NCBI GenBank assembly: GCA_902792815.1
Contig: CADBAY010000002.1
Coordinates: 1 to 64,000 of the forward strand
Origin: an uncultured Bacteroidia bacterium
GTDB lineage: Bacteria; Bacteroidota; Bacteroidia; Bacteroidales; UBA932
Reading direction: 5' to 3'
Length of the DNA stretch: 64,000 nt
This document shows, one piece after another, positions 16,314 through 24,629 of this stretch. Under the pieces are notes generated by a model. It ran no database searches. It had not been told where the DNA came from and worked only from the letters and a program-made list of their open reading frames with translations. A program made the position numbers and the translations under genes. Each line of letters begins with the position of its first letter. The stretch's first letter is position 1.

Positions 16314-16332
16314 CAAATATAAGTTATATTTG
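16314..16332. promoter_or_regulatory. Back-to-back -7 boxes of two divergent genes
   Basis: Minus-strand TATATTTG (16314-16321) for the FAD oxidoreductase and plus-strand TATATTTG (16325-16332) for the HerA-like gene are separated by 3 bp. Each is about 20 nt from its start codon. The -33 region of each must lie over the start region of the other. Confidence 0.6.
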
Positions 16333-16351
16333 TCAAAAAATATACCTGATT

Positions 16352-18025
16352 ATGTACACTTCCAGCAACGGACTCTACGTCGCACACGGCCCTAACGGCC
16401 CTATAAGCATCACAGGAAAAATGGCTAACAGGCACGGACTCATCGCCGGTGCCACGGGTACGGGAAAAACGGTTACCCTTCAGGTCCTGGCGGAGACTTT
16501 CAGCCAGGCGGGCGTGCCTTGTTTCATGGCCGATATGAAAGGGGACCTTAGCGGCATCAGCCAGACAGGCCGGATGTCGGGTTTCATTGAGAAGCGCTGC
16601 GCCGAATTCGGCATTGCCGATCCGCATTTTGCTCCCAACCCCACCCGTTTCTACGATGTTTTCGGCGAGCAGGGTCATCCAATGCGTACCACCATCTCCA
16701 ATATGGGGCCGCAGCTTCTCAGCCGTCTGATGGGCCTGAATGACGTGCAGTCGGGAGTGCTGGAGATCATTTTCAAAGTAGCCGACGACAAGGGCCTTCT
16801 TCTCATCGACCTTAAGGACCTTCGCTCCATGCTCGCATATGTAGATGAGCATGCCGCTGAATTGCGCTCCGACTACGGTAACGTGACGTCCATGACCATC
16901 GGCGCCATACAGCGCGCCCTTCTGGGGCTGGAAAACGAAGGCGCCGAGCGTTTCTTCGCCGAACCTTCTTTTGATATCCAGGACCTCTTTGCGGTAGAGA
17001 ACGGAAGGGGAGTGATGAGCGTGCTCGCTGCGGATAAGCTTATGATGAATCCCAAGCTTTATTCTACCTTCCTCCTCTGGCTGATGTCGGATATTTACGC
17101 ACGTCTTCCCGAGGTGGGTGATATGGAACTGCCCAAGCTGGTGTTCTTCTTCGATGAAGCTCACACCCTCTTCACCGACACTGCTCCCGCACTGGTTCAG
17201 AAGATCGAGCAGGTGATCCGCCTTATCCGAAGCAAAGGCGTAGGTATTTATTTCGTAACGCAGAACCCTACCGATATTCCTGATTCTATCCTTGGACAGC
17301 TCGGCAACCGTATCCAGCATGCGCTGCGTGCCTATACTCCCAAGGATATGAAAGCCGTCAAATGCGCGGCCGACACCTTCCGCCCCAACCCTGCTTTCAA
17401 GACAGCCGACGCTATTTCCACTCTGGAAACAGGAGAGGCTCTGGTAAGCTTCCTTGACGAGAAAGGCGCTCCTTCAGTCGTGGAGCGCGCCCGTATATTG
17501 TTCCCTCTGAGCCAGATAGGCGCTATCACTGAAGGACAGAGGCTTGACATACGCAATGCTTCTCCGGTAAGAGGCAAATACGACACTGTCATCGACCGCG
17601 AGTCGGCTTTCGAGGTGCTGCTCCTCGACCGTCAGAAGGCTGAGCAGATCCAGGCCCAGCAGCAACAGGCGATTGAAGAGCGCAAGGCGCAAACCGAGCG
17701 AGAGAGGATGCAAAGGGAGTATGAACGCGAGAAGCAGGCTCTTGAGCGTGAGCGCGCCGCCCAGGAAAAGCAGGCAAGCAAAGGCAAGAAAGCCGCAAAG
17801 GCCGGCATAGGCACGGTAGTTATGGGCGCTGCCATAGGAGCCGCCGTGAGCAGCCTTTCCCGCAGCGCCGGCAATGCTGCAGCCGATGCCATTTCAGGCA
17901 AGAAAAAAGACGACAAAAAGAAGAAGACTGGCAAGAGCGCTACCGAAAAGGCTGTTTCGAGTGCTGCATCAAGTGCCATCCGCACCCTTACCCGGAGCAT
18001 CCTGGGCAGCCTCATCAAAAAATGA
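16352..18025 (+). CDS. HerA-like ATPase of the YjgR (DUF853) family
   Basis: A 557-residue P-loop ATPase of the FtsK/HerA superfamily, similar in layout to E. coli YjgR. The Walker A motif GATGTGKT is at residues 33-40, unusually close to the N terminus as expected for the family; Walker B plus glutamate is FFFDEAHTLF near 265; QNPTDIPDSILGQLGNR near 312 is the family-specific sensor region. Residues 420-485 are a charged coiled coil rich in Glu, Arg and Gln; the tail is Ala/Lys/Ser rich. Role in cells is not established; DNA or RNA translocation is plausible. It heads a four-gene unit and its stop overlaps the next start (ATGA). Confidence 0.88.
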   Translation: MYTSSNGLYVAHGPNGPISITGKMANRHGLIAGATGTGKTVTLQVLAETFSQAGVPCFMADMKGDLSGISQTGRMSGFIEKRCAEFGIADPHFAPNPTRFYDVFGEQGHPMRTTISNMGPQLLSRLMGLNDVQSGVLEIIFKVADDKGLLLIDLKDLRSMLAYVDEHAAELRSDYGNVTSMTIGAIQRALLGLENEGAERFFAEPSFDIQDLFAVENGRGVMSVLAADKLMMNPKLYSTFLLWLMSDIYARLPEVGDMELPKLVFFFDEAHTLFTDTAPALVQKIEQVIRLIRSKGVGIYFVTQNPTDIPDSILGQLGNRIQHALRAYTPKDMKAVKCAADTFRPNPAFKTADAISTLETGEALVSFLDEKGAPSVVERARILFPLSQIGAITEGQRLDIRNASPVRGKYDTVIDRESAFEVLLLDRQKAEQIQAQQQQAIEERKAQTERERMQREYEREKQALERERAAQEKQASKGKKAAKAGIGTVVMGAAIGAAVSSLSRSAGNAAADAISGKKKDDKKKKTGKSATEKAVSSAASSAIRTLTRSILGSLIKK

Positions 18026-19227
18026 AGAAATTTCTTGTGTGCGCGGTTATTCTCGCCCTCTTGCTTCCTTCTTGTAAGCGCAGGGGGAGCGGGGAGCCTT
18101 CGCCGGAGCAAAAAGACACTATCTTACCGCTTGGTTTCCGCACGGACAGTTATTTAGTCGATTCTGTAAAAGTCCGTGAAGGCGAGACTTTCAGCGGTTT
18201 GATGAACCGTCTTGGCCTTGGAGCCAAGGAGTGCTACGAACTCGCATCCAGTATCGACAGCGTGTTTGATGTGCGCAGGATGAAGGCGGGAAACCAGGTT
18301 GAGGCTTATTACAGCACCGATACGAGCGGGCGGAAGCTGACGTACGTTGTATATCATAACGACCGGATACGCAGCACCATATTCAACTGTTCCGATTCGT
18401 TGTATGCCTGGGTGAGCGAAAAGCCTGTGGAGAGGCAGCGTCTCTGCGCCGATGTGACCATTAAGAACTCTTTGTGGAACGACATGCTGGCCGAGGGCAT
18501 TTCACCTCTGCTGATTGTCGATCTTGCGGATATCTACGCCTGGACCGTGAATTTCTTCGGCCTGCAGAAAGGGGACCGCTTCAGGGTTATCTACGACCAG
18601 ACAGTATGCGAGGGAACGGTGGTTAAAATCGATAGCGTGGAGTTCGCCATGTACGATAGCGGGACATTCCACGCGGCCGCCCTCCGTTTCGATCAGGGTG
18701 ACGGCGGAAATAAGTATTGGAGCGAGAAAGGGGAGAGTCTCCGCAAGGCATTTCTGAAAGCGCCCCTTCAGTATTCGCGAATAAGCAGCCGCTTTACGTA
18801 TCACCGTAAACACCCCATTACCGGGGTCGTACGTCCTCATACCGCCGTCGATTACGCGGCGCCGACAGGTACTCCGATCCACTCTATCGGTGACGGCACG
18901 GTGACTCTGTGCGGCTGGGACGGTAGCGGCGGGGGCAACCGTGTCCGTATCCGTCACATGAACGGCTATGAGACCTGCTACATGCATCTGTCCAAGTTCG
19001 CCTCCGGCATCAAGGCCGGATCCCGTGTCGCTCAGGGACAGACTATCGGTTATGTGGGTGCTACCGGCCACGCGACAGGACCACATCTTGATTTCCGTGT
19101 ATGGAAGGACGGCACTCCCATAGATCCTCTGAAGATGATTTCTCCGCCTTCCGAGCCGCTCAAGAGCGAGTACCTTGACTCTTTGGGCAAAATGTATTCG
19201 GCATTTCTTCAGGAAATCGGAGAATGA
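18022..19227 (+). CDS. M23-family peptidase lipoprotein
   Basis: A 401-residue murein endopeptidase-like lipoprotein. The signal ends LLLPSC with Cys18 as lipidation site. An OapA/LysM-like module (VREGETFSGLMNRLG) covers about 55-120, followed by a second beta domain and the LytM/M23 core at about 260-370. The first zinc-site motif is HTAVD (H-x3-D), the catalytic-histidine strand is CYMHLSKF, and the last motif reads GPHLDFRVW where most M23 enzymes have HLH. The Asp for His change removes a classical zinc ligand, although I believe HLDFR forms recur in Bacteroidota. It likely trims peptidoglycan cross-links at the envelope. It is coupled to neighbours by ATGA overlaps at both ends. Confidence 0.88.
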   Translation: MKKFLVCAVILALLLPSCKRRGSGEPSPEQKDTILPLGFRTDSYLVDSVKVREGETFSGLMNRLGLGAKECYELASSIDSVFDVRRMKAGNQVEAYYSTDTSGRKLTYVVYHNDRIRSTIFNCSDSLYAWVSEKPVERQRLCADVTIKNSLWNDMLAEGISPLLIVDLADIYAWTVNFFGLQKGDRFRVIYDQTVCEGTVVKIDSVEFAMYDSGTFHAAALRFDQGDGGNKYWSEKGESLRKAFLKAPLQYSRISSRFTYHRKHPITGVVRPHTAVDYAAPTGTPIHSIGDGTVTLCGWDGSGGGNRVRIRHMNGYETCYMHLSKFASGIKAGSRVAQGQTIGYVGATGHATGPHLDFRVWKDGTPIDPLKMISPPSEPLKSEYLDSLGKMYSAFLQEIGE

Positions 19228-19916
19228 ATATAGAACCCGTTGCTTTTTTCCGCTCTCCTCTTAAAGAGAAGTTCGGCGTGCCGCGTCAGGCCGGGCTTGT
19301 TCCGGTATTGAAGGGGGAGGTGCGTTTCGTGGCTCCATATGACAGTCCCGAAGCCGTACGCGGACTCGAAGAGTTCGATTATGTGTGGCTTGTCTGGGGC
19401 TTCTCGCTGAACGGGGTTCAGGAATTCTCTCCAACCGTGCGCCCTCCAAGATTGGGTGGCAATAAACGGGTAGGGGTGTTTGCGTCGCGTTCGCCATTCA
19501 GGCCGAACGGACTTGGCCTTTCCTGCGTCAAGCTGGAATCGATAGAAAAGGGTGTGCTTAAAGTAAGTGGCGCCGATTTAGTGGACGGGACTCCTATATA
19601 CGATGTAAAGCCTTATATTGAATACGCAGATAGCCGGACCGGAATTCGCTCTGGATTTGTAGATTACAGTACTTGGCCTACACTAGAAGTTGATATTCCC
19701 GACAAAGTGCTTCAGTTGCTTGGACCCGATACTGCTGGAGTCCTTTCCTCTCTTCTGTCTCATGATCCAAGGCCGCATTATCAAGACGATCCTGAGCGTG
19801 TGTACGGGCTTTGTTTCGGCTCGTATAATGTAAAATTTAGGGCGGAAGGAAAAAAAGTGTTTGTGCTCTCGGCTGAAAGTATTACTTTTGCATCCAATGC
19901 AGAGTTTGATACATGA
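19224..19916 (+). CDS. trmO: tRNA (N6-threonylcarbamoyladenosine(37)-N6)-methyltransferase
   Basis: TrmO methylates t6A37 to m6t6A in threonine tRNAs using S-adenosylmethionine. The 230-residue protein starts with IEPVAFFRSPLKEKFGVPRQ and has the family signature FASRSPFRPNGLGLSCVKL near residue 90, then GADLVDGTPIYDVKPYIEYAD near 113-135, and a short C-terminal domain. It begins inside the stop of the peptidase gene (ATGA) and overlaps the SEC-C protein start by 20 bases. Confidence 0.93.
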   Translation: MNIEPVAFFRSPLKEKFGVPRQAGLVPVLKGEVRFVAPYDSPEAVRGLEEFDYVWLVWGFSLNGVQEFSPTVRPPRLGGNKRVGVFASRSPFRPNGLGLSCVKLESIEKGVLKVSGADLVDGTPIYDVKPYIEYADSRTGIRSGFVDYSTWPTLEVDIPDKVLQLLGPDTAGVLSSLLSHDPRPHYQDDPERVYGLCFGSYNVKFRAEGKKVFVLSAESITFASNAEFDT

Positions 19917-21081
19917 ATTGTTGAGCTTGCGCTCAAGAGAAGAGATTCTTGCCACACTAGATTACTTTAACGCCCTCCCGCCCAGGCAAGGGCGAACGGA
20001 GGATTTAGTGAAGGCCTTGTGCGCATATTTGTCGTCGGACCCCAAAGTATGGCTTAACCAGCTTATGGAGTGTGACCTGCGTATGCTTCAGAAACTCTGC
20101 CATGCGGGCCCCGACAATTCTGTCGATTTCATTCCCGCAGATTTCCCCTCGGCAATTGAAGTCCTTCACATCGTCAATGCATCTGAAGAGCGTAAGGACG
20201 ATATGCTCAGCGTGAGTATACCGCGTGCTATCTATGAATTGATATCAAATGACATAGACGCGGTTATCGAAAGTAAAGAGCGAGATGGTTCTTTCAAGCT
20301 TGAGCATATGATTCTCGGTGCTGTGAACATGTTTGGCGCTGTGCCTCTGCGGACTTTCATCGACTGTATCACCCCTGACTTTGAGTCTGTGGCCGAGATG
20401 CGCAAGTTTGCCCATGCCCTTGTGAATCATCCTGTTATCAGGACGCATCAGGAGGAGTTTATGGGCGAATCGTATATGGTGTCTCCGGATGTTGTCAGCC
20501 TGGAATCGCTTATGAAAGAGCGCCGGCAGTCTTTCAAGAGCGTTCGCCGGTATGCCAAGTTCGCCTCCGCACAATTCGAGATCTGCGGTGAGCATTCGCC
20601 CTTCTGCGCTTATGGACGCGATACTGCTGAAGGCAAAGCCTTGTCGGATATGCTGGATGCTTTGGGCTATGTGGGGGAGGAATTGATATATACGGTGCAC
20701 CTGGTGTGGATTAACTCGCAGTATGTGCCTAACGATCATAACCTTGCAATGCTTCTCTCGCCTCTTACCGAGGCGGCGGGGGATATCGCCGACTACGAAC
20801 AGTTTGTGCAGTGCGCCCGGGTTATTCTCGATTATGCCAATGCTGCTCCTAAGTGGCTTTTGAAAGGCAACAGTGCTAATGCTACCGGTCTTATGCGCTA
20901 TGAACTCCCCGACGGGCGTTTCCTTGAACTCTTCGACGAGAATGAAGCGGCCCAGATGGAAGAGGAGCTCATGAAGGTCTTCGACAGCGTAAACAAAGTT
21001 CGTCCGGTATCACCGGACGAACCCTGCCCCTGCGGAAGCGGCCTGTCGTACCGCTTGTGCCATGGGCGCCATTTTAGCTGA
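19897..21081 (+). CDS. Unknown protein with C-terminal SEC-C zinc motif
   Basis: A 394-residue mainly helical protein of unknown function. The ATG at 19897 is chosen over 19861 because it shortens the overlap with trmO to 20 bases and gives a plausible N terminus. The last 20 residues hold a SEC-C motif (CPCGSGLSYRLCHGRHF), a small zinc-binding element also found at the end of SecA and in many otherwise unrelated proteins. The rest, about 370 residues, shows no signal peptide, membrane span or recognised fold. It ends the unit begun by the HerA-like ATPase. Confidence 0.75.
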   Translation: MQSLIHELLSLRSREEILATLDYFNALPPRQGRTEDLVKALCAYLSSDPKVWLNQLMECDLRMLQKLCHAGPDNSVDFIPADFPSAIEVLHIVNASEERKDDMLSVSIPRAIYELISNDIDAVIESKERDGSFKLEHMILGAVNMFGAVPLRTFIDCITPDFESVAEMRKFAHALVNHPVIRTHQEEFMGESYMVSPDVVSLESLMKERRQSFKSVRRYAKFASAQFEICGEHSPFCAYGRDTAEGKALSDMLDALGYVGEELIYTVHLVWINSQYVPNDHNLAMLLSPLTEAAGDIADYEQFVQCARVILDYANAAPKWLLKGNSANATGLMRYELPDGRFLELFDENEAAQMEEELMKVFDSVNKVRPVSPDEPCPCGSGLSYRLCHGRHFS

Positions 21082-21090
21082 TATCAGCTA
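21075..21090. repeat. 16-bp perfect palindrome over two convergent stop codons
   Basis: TAGCTGATATCAGCTA contains the TGA of the SEC-C gene (21079-21081) and the TAG of the opposing gene (21090-21088). Too short and lacking a U-tract for a normal terminator, though it could form a hairpin in either mRNA. Confidence 0.6.
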
Positions 21091-21537
21091 CTTAATTACC
21101 TTTATCTTAAGATTTTCTTCAACATACTTTGCCCACTTGCCAACTTCCTCGTCATTGTCTGCGGCAAGGGAGAGGATAAGCAGCGTGCCTTTGTGGATTT
21201 CGACGCACATCAGCAGCATGATGGATCCGTTCTCACATTCGCCGGTGAAACCGTAGGCGGTTTTGCGCTGGAACTTCCATTCTGCAATGGGGCAGTCCTC
21301 GTCGTCTTCGTCGCTCCAGCCGATTATTTCGGCATAATTTGCGTATGCTTCGTCTTCGGCGGTAGTGTCGGAGGGCATATCACCCACATAGATGTCTATG
21401 AAAGCCTCGTCGCCGGAGCCGCCAGGAGCCGGTAAGTGGCATTCCATGTGTGAAATCTGCGCTCCGTCAATTTCTTCGTACCGGTCTTCTTCTGCCTGCC
21501 AGGCGCCGGAGAAGGGGAGAAGTATGTCGTAAGTCAT
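21088..21537 (-). CDS. Small acidic protein of unknown function
   Basis: A 149-residue, strongly acidic protein without signal peptide, membrane helix or known motif. It has alternating beta-strand-like segments (SHMECHLPAP, FIDIYVGDM, IMLLMCVEIHKGTLLILSLA) and ends in a lysine-rich VEENLKIKVIK. Its start is 3 bp after the stop of the zinc peptidase gene, so the two are probably one transcript, but nothing in the sequence shows a joint function. I do not recognise the family. Confidence 0.65.
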   Translation of the reverse strand: MTYDILLPFSGAWQAEEDRYEEIDGAQISHMECHLPAPGGSGDEAFIDIYVGDMPSDTTAEDEAYANYAEIIGWSDEDDEDCPIAEWKFQRKTAYGFTGECENGSIMLLMCVEIHKGTLLILSLAADNDEEVGKWAKYVEENLKIKVIK

Positions 21538-21540
21538 ATT

Positions 21541-22401
21541 TTACAGGCGGTTGTAAGCAATGGAGAACGTGTCGCCGTCGGCAGGATTGCCGGTGCTCAA
21601 ACCTTTTTTGAGCCAGCGGGAGCGCTGTTCCGAGGTGCCGTGGTTGAAAGAGTCGGGGACAGTGTATCCGTAAGCTTTCTTCTGAAGATAATCATCACCG
21701 ATCTTGGCTGCTACGGCAAGACCCTCCTCTACGTCGCCTGCCTCAAGCGAGGAGAACATCTTATTGTCGTGATGCGCCCACACGCCTGCGTAGAAGTCTG
21801 CCTGGAGTTCAAGACGTACACTGATCTGGTTGGCTTCTTTTTCGCTGACGCGTTGCATTTGCTGGTGAGCTTGCTGAAGGGTGCCGAGCAGGTATTGTAC
21901 ATGGTGTCCTACCTCGTGTGCGATAACATATGCATACGCAAAATCACCGTCCGCACCGATTTGCTGCTTCATTGAAGAGAAGAAAGAGAGGTCGATATAG
22001 ACGGTTTGGTCGGCGCTGCTGTAGAAGGGGCCTGTAGAGGCGGAAGCAGTGCCTGTAGACGTCTGTACGTAGTCATTGTAGAGGACGAGGCGGGGTGGTT
22101 CGTAGGTCCTTCCGTTGGCTTTGAAGATGCTTGTCCACACGTCCTCCGTGCCTGCCAGGATCTGTTTCGAAAAGACGGCGAGCTCTTCTTCTTCGGCTGT
22201 GGGGGTGTAGTTGGTCTCGGTCTGGCCGCCGCCGTTCAGTGCCCCTGCTCCTTCAAGTACCGGAGCCGGGTTTATACCAAATACTAAATAGAGAATTCCG
22301 GCCAGCAGGATGCCTCCAAGGCCTATTCCACCGGCTTTGCCTACCGAACGTCCACGGCGGTCGTCGACGTTGGTGCTTTGTCTTCTGCCTTCTAGATTCA
22401 T
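21541..22401 (-). CDS. Putative neutral zinc metallopeptidase, YpfJ/KPN_00767 family
   Basis: A 286-residue membrane-anchored protein with a zinc-peptidase motif. The ATG at 22401 gives the typical start MNLEGRRQSTNVDDRRG followed by a glycine-rich stretch and one transmembrane helix at about 30-50 (LGGILLAGILYLVFGI). The catalytic motif HEVGHHVQYLLG (HExxH) is near residue 150; a downstream ELQADFYAGVWAHH carries the third ligand; PDSFNHGTSEQRSRWLKKG at the end is family-typical. The peptidase domain faces the periplasm by inference. It is transcribed from a TATTTTTG box and precedes the small acidic protein. Confidence 0.9.
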   Translation of the reverse strand: MNLEGRRQSTNVDDRRGRSVGKAGGIGLGGILLAGILYLVFGINPAPVLEGAGALNGGGQTETNYTPTAEEEELAVFSKQILAGTEDVWTSIFKANGRTYEPPRLVLYNDYVQTSTGTASASTGPFYSSADQTVYIDLSFFSSMKQQIGADGDFAYAYVIAHEVGHHVQYLLGTLQQAHQQMQRVSEKEANQISVRLELQADFYAGVWAHHDNKMFSSLEAGDVEEGLAVAAKIGDDYLQKKAYGYTVPDSFNHGTSEQRSRWLKKGLSTGNPADGDTFSIAYNRL

Positions 22402-22421
22402 ATTGATAGATTTAATTACTA

Positions 22422-22429
22422 CAAAAATA
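22422..22429 (-). promoter_or_regulatory. -7 box of the zinc peptidase unit
   Basis: Minus-strand TATTTTTG, full match to TAnnTTTG, 20 nt before the ATG at 22401. Confidence 0.5.
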
Positions 22430-22525
22430 CAAAAAAAATCGATAAAATGCATTTGTCGGGGCTTTCAATAATGGTTAATTGCTAAAATGTTGTATTTCAA
22501 TTAATAAAACAATAAAGTTAATACC

Positions 22526-22542
22526 TATAACATTTTTGTTAA
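22526..22542. promoter_or_regulatory. Palindromic element TAACA-TTTT-TGTTA
   Basis: A 5-bp inverted repeat with 4-nt centre, lying 36-50 bp upstream of the rpe-like operon's promoter elements. A near-identical 25-bp stretch (palindrome followed by GCT and an A-rich run) occurs at 53214-53238. Confidence 0.35.
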
Positions 22543-22574
22543 CGCTCAAAATGGCCTAAAAACAGCCGTTTTTG

Positions 22575-22606
22575 CTTGATAAAGAGACTAATTTTCACTA
22601 TCTTTG
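22575..22606 (+). promoter_or_regulatory. Promoter of the Rpe-like/AraM operon
   Basis: CTTG at 22575-22578, a 20-bp spacer and TATCTTTG at 22599-22606. The predicted transcript start falls at or just before the ATG at 22613, so the mRNA would have almost no leader. Confidence 0.65.
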
Positions 22607-22612
22607 ATGAAT

Positions 22613-23284
22613 ATGAAAAACACTTATATTTCTGTTTCTGTGATGTGCTCCGACCTCATGAATCTCGGAGCTGATATCGACACTTTGAGGAAGTATGGAG
22701 TTGACTGGCTGCATGTCGATGTTATGGATGCTCATTTTGTTCCTAATCTTACTTTTGGCCCCGATTTTATCAAGGCTATGCATGCCCGAACCGACCAGCC
22801 GCTGGACATTCACCTGATGGTAACCGATCCGGAACTGGTTTGCTCGCGTTTCGAGCTGCGGGAGGGCGACTGCCTGAGCGTGCATGTTGAACTTGACCGC
22901 AGTTTTGAGGAATTGAGCCGCTCGGTGCGGGCCTGCGGCTGCCGTTTTGGCCTGGCGGTCAATCCGGAGACCCCCGTGGAAGCTTTACGGCCCCATATAG
23001 GCCTTTTTGACACCGTTACCCTTATGCTCGTGCATCCCGGTTATGCGGGAGCAAAGATGGTCGAGGGTATCATGGATAAGGTTAAAGTCGCCCGTGAGTG
23101 GCTGGATTCCAACGGTTTACACGATGTTATGATTAGCGTCGACGGCAGCGTCAGCGCTGAGCGCGCTGCATATATGGCGTCTATGGGAGCGCAAATCTTC
23201 GTGGGCGGAACGGCTGGAATCTATCGCAAAGGCATGAAACTGGAAGAAACAATTCCTACATTCAGAAAATCAATAACACTATGA
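22613..23284 (+). CDS. Ribulose-phosphate 3-epimerase family protein, divergent
   Basis: A 223-residue TIM-barrel protein of the Rpe family. The metal-ligand residues are kept: His and Asp in LHVDVMD near 33-37, His in DIHLMV near 63, and Asp in ISVDGS near 175. But other signatures differ from housekeeping Rpe: VMDAHFVPN for VMDGHFVPN, LMLVHPGYAG for VMTVNPGFGGQ, and GGTAGIYR in the phosphate loop. It may act on a different phosphoketose. The ATG at 22613 is chosen because it lies 6 nt after the promoter box; the ATG at 22607 touches the box. It leads an operon with a glycerol-1-phosphate dehydrogenase-like enzyme (next start 4 bases before its stop). Confidence 0.82.
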   Translation: MKNTYISVSVMCSDLMNLGADIDTLRKYGVDWLHVDVMDAHFVPNLTFGPDFIKAMHARTDQPLDIHLMVTDPELVCSRFELREGDCLSVHVELDRSFEELSRSVRACGCRFGLAVNPETPVEALRPHIGLFDTVTLMLVHPGYAGAKMVEGIMDKVKVAREWLDSNGLHDVMISVDGSVSAERAAYMASMGAQIFVGGTAGIYRKGMKLEETIPTFRKSITL

Positions 23285-24624
23285 ACAAAATCGAACGTGC
23301 GCTGCAGCGTACAACCGACACCAAAGACCTGGTCATCGGCCCCGGAGTAGTAGCCCAGACTGCCTCTATGTTTCAAAAACTTTTCCCGGGGCAAACCGCT
23401 ATAATTATTGCAGATACAAATACTTGGGAGGTCGCAGGTAAAGCAGTGCTTCAGTCTTTGGAGGATGCTCATGTGCCCCATGAGAAGCCTTTTATCTTTG
23501 ATGATCCCGACCTTTATGCCGAGTGGAAATTCGTCGAGCAACTCAAGGCTCATCTATCAAACATGGATGCGATAGCCATCGCAGTGGGGTCCGGTGTTAT
23601 CAATGACCTTACCAAATATACCTCCCATGTACTGGGGCGCAAATACATGTGTGTCGGCACAGCCGCTTCAATGGACGGATATACTGCATACGGTGCCTCC
23701 ATTACCAAAGACGGCAACAAACAGACTTTCAGCTGTCCCGCCCCTTACGGCTTCGTTATGGACCCGGTGATCGCGGCCGCTGCACCTAAAGAGCTTGCAG
23801 CCTCGGGCTATGCCGACCTGATTGCCAAAATCCCTGCAGGAGCCGACTGGATGCTGGCCGATGCAGTGGGCGCCGAGGCTATCGATCCTTTTGGCTGGGA
23901 TCTTGTGCAAGACGGGCTGAGGGAGTCTTTGAGCGCTCCTGCCGCCGTGCATGCCGGTGACGTTGAAATGACTGAAAAGCTATCGGAAGGCCTTCTGATG
24001 AGCGGTTTTGCCATGCAGGCCATCCACAGCAGCCGCCCCGCGTCGGGCACCGAGCATCAGTTTTCGCATTGCTGGGACATGGAAAACCTTGCATACCCCA
24101 ACGGAAAGCACGTTTCTCACGGTTTCAAGGTCGGTATCGGCACGCTTGCCAGTACAGCATCCCTTGAGTTCCTTCTGAGCAAAGACATCGAAAGCATCGA
24201 TATAGACAAGTGTGTGGACGCCTGGAAGAGCTGGCCGGAAATGGAAGAAGAAATACGGACCGTATTTGCCGGCAAACCGGGACATCTCGCACGCGGCCTC
24301 GAAGAAACAAAAGGTAAATATGTCGATAAAGAAGGTCTTCGCAAGCAATTGGAGGCTCTGAAAGCTGCCTGGCCCGAGCTAAAGGAGCGCATTCGAGAGC
24401 AGATTATTCCTCTTTCCGAGGTTTACGAAGACCTTAAGCTCGTCGGAGCTCCCTACGAGCCGGAAATGATATGTGTCGACAGGGCACGCATGCGCAAGAC
24501 TTTTTCTTTCATCCCCTACATGCGCAGCCGTTTTACTAACATTGACATCGTCTACCGTCTTGGCCTTATGGACGAACTGACCGAAAAACTCTTCGGCAAG
24601 GGCGGTATTTGGGAAGTTAAATAA
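23281..24624 (+). CDS. sn-Glycerol-1-phosphate dehydrogenase-like protein (AraM/EgsA family)
   Basis: A 447-residue metal-dependent dehydrogenase of the iron-containing alcohol dehydrogenase/dehydroquinate synthase superfamily. Members interconvert sn-glycerol-1-phosphate and dihydroxyacetone phosphate with NAD(P)H; in Bacillus the homologue is AraM. Visible are AVGSGVINDLTKYTSH near 100 (nucleotide loop and start of the active-site helix), CVGTAASMDGYTAYGAS near 123, and the metal-binding histidines in GTEHQFSHCWDM near 260 and KHVSHGFKVGIG near 280. The C-terminal 120 residues are an extra helical region. The ATGA overlap with the Rpe-like gene and the 5-bp gap to the transporter indicate one operon. 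Confidence 0.88.
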   Translation: MNKIERALQRTTDTKDLVIGPGVVAQTASMFQKLFPGQTAIIIADTNTWEVAGKAVLQSLEDAHVPHEKPFIFDDPDLYAEWKFVEQLKAHLSNMDAIAIAVGSGVINDLTKYTSHVLGRKYMCVGTAASMDGYTAYGASITKDGNKQTFSCPAPYGFVMDPVIAAAAPKELAASGYADLIAKIPAGADWMLADAVGAEAIDPFGWDLVQDGLRESLSAPAAVHAGDVEMTEKLSEGLLMSGFAMQAIHSSRPASGTEHQFSHCWDMENLAYPNGKHVSHGFKVGIGTLASTASLEFLLSKDIESIDIDKCVDAWKSWPEMEEEIRTVFAGKPGHLARGLEETKGKYVDKEGLRKQLEALKAAWPELKERIREQIIPLSEVYEDLKLVGAPYEPEMICVDRARMRKTFSFIPYMRSRFTNIDIVYRLGLMDELTEKLFGKGGIWEVK

Positions 24625-24629
24625 GCATT

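Noticed and set aside
16289-17320. Minus-strand frame of 343 codons opposite the HerA-like gene
   Set aside because: Shadow of the ATPase coding frame, no domain recognised.
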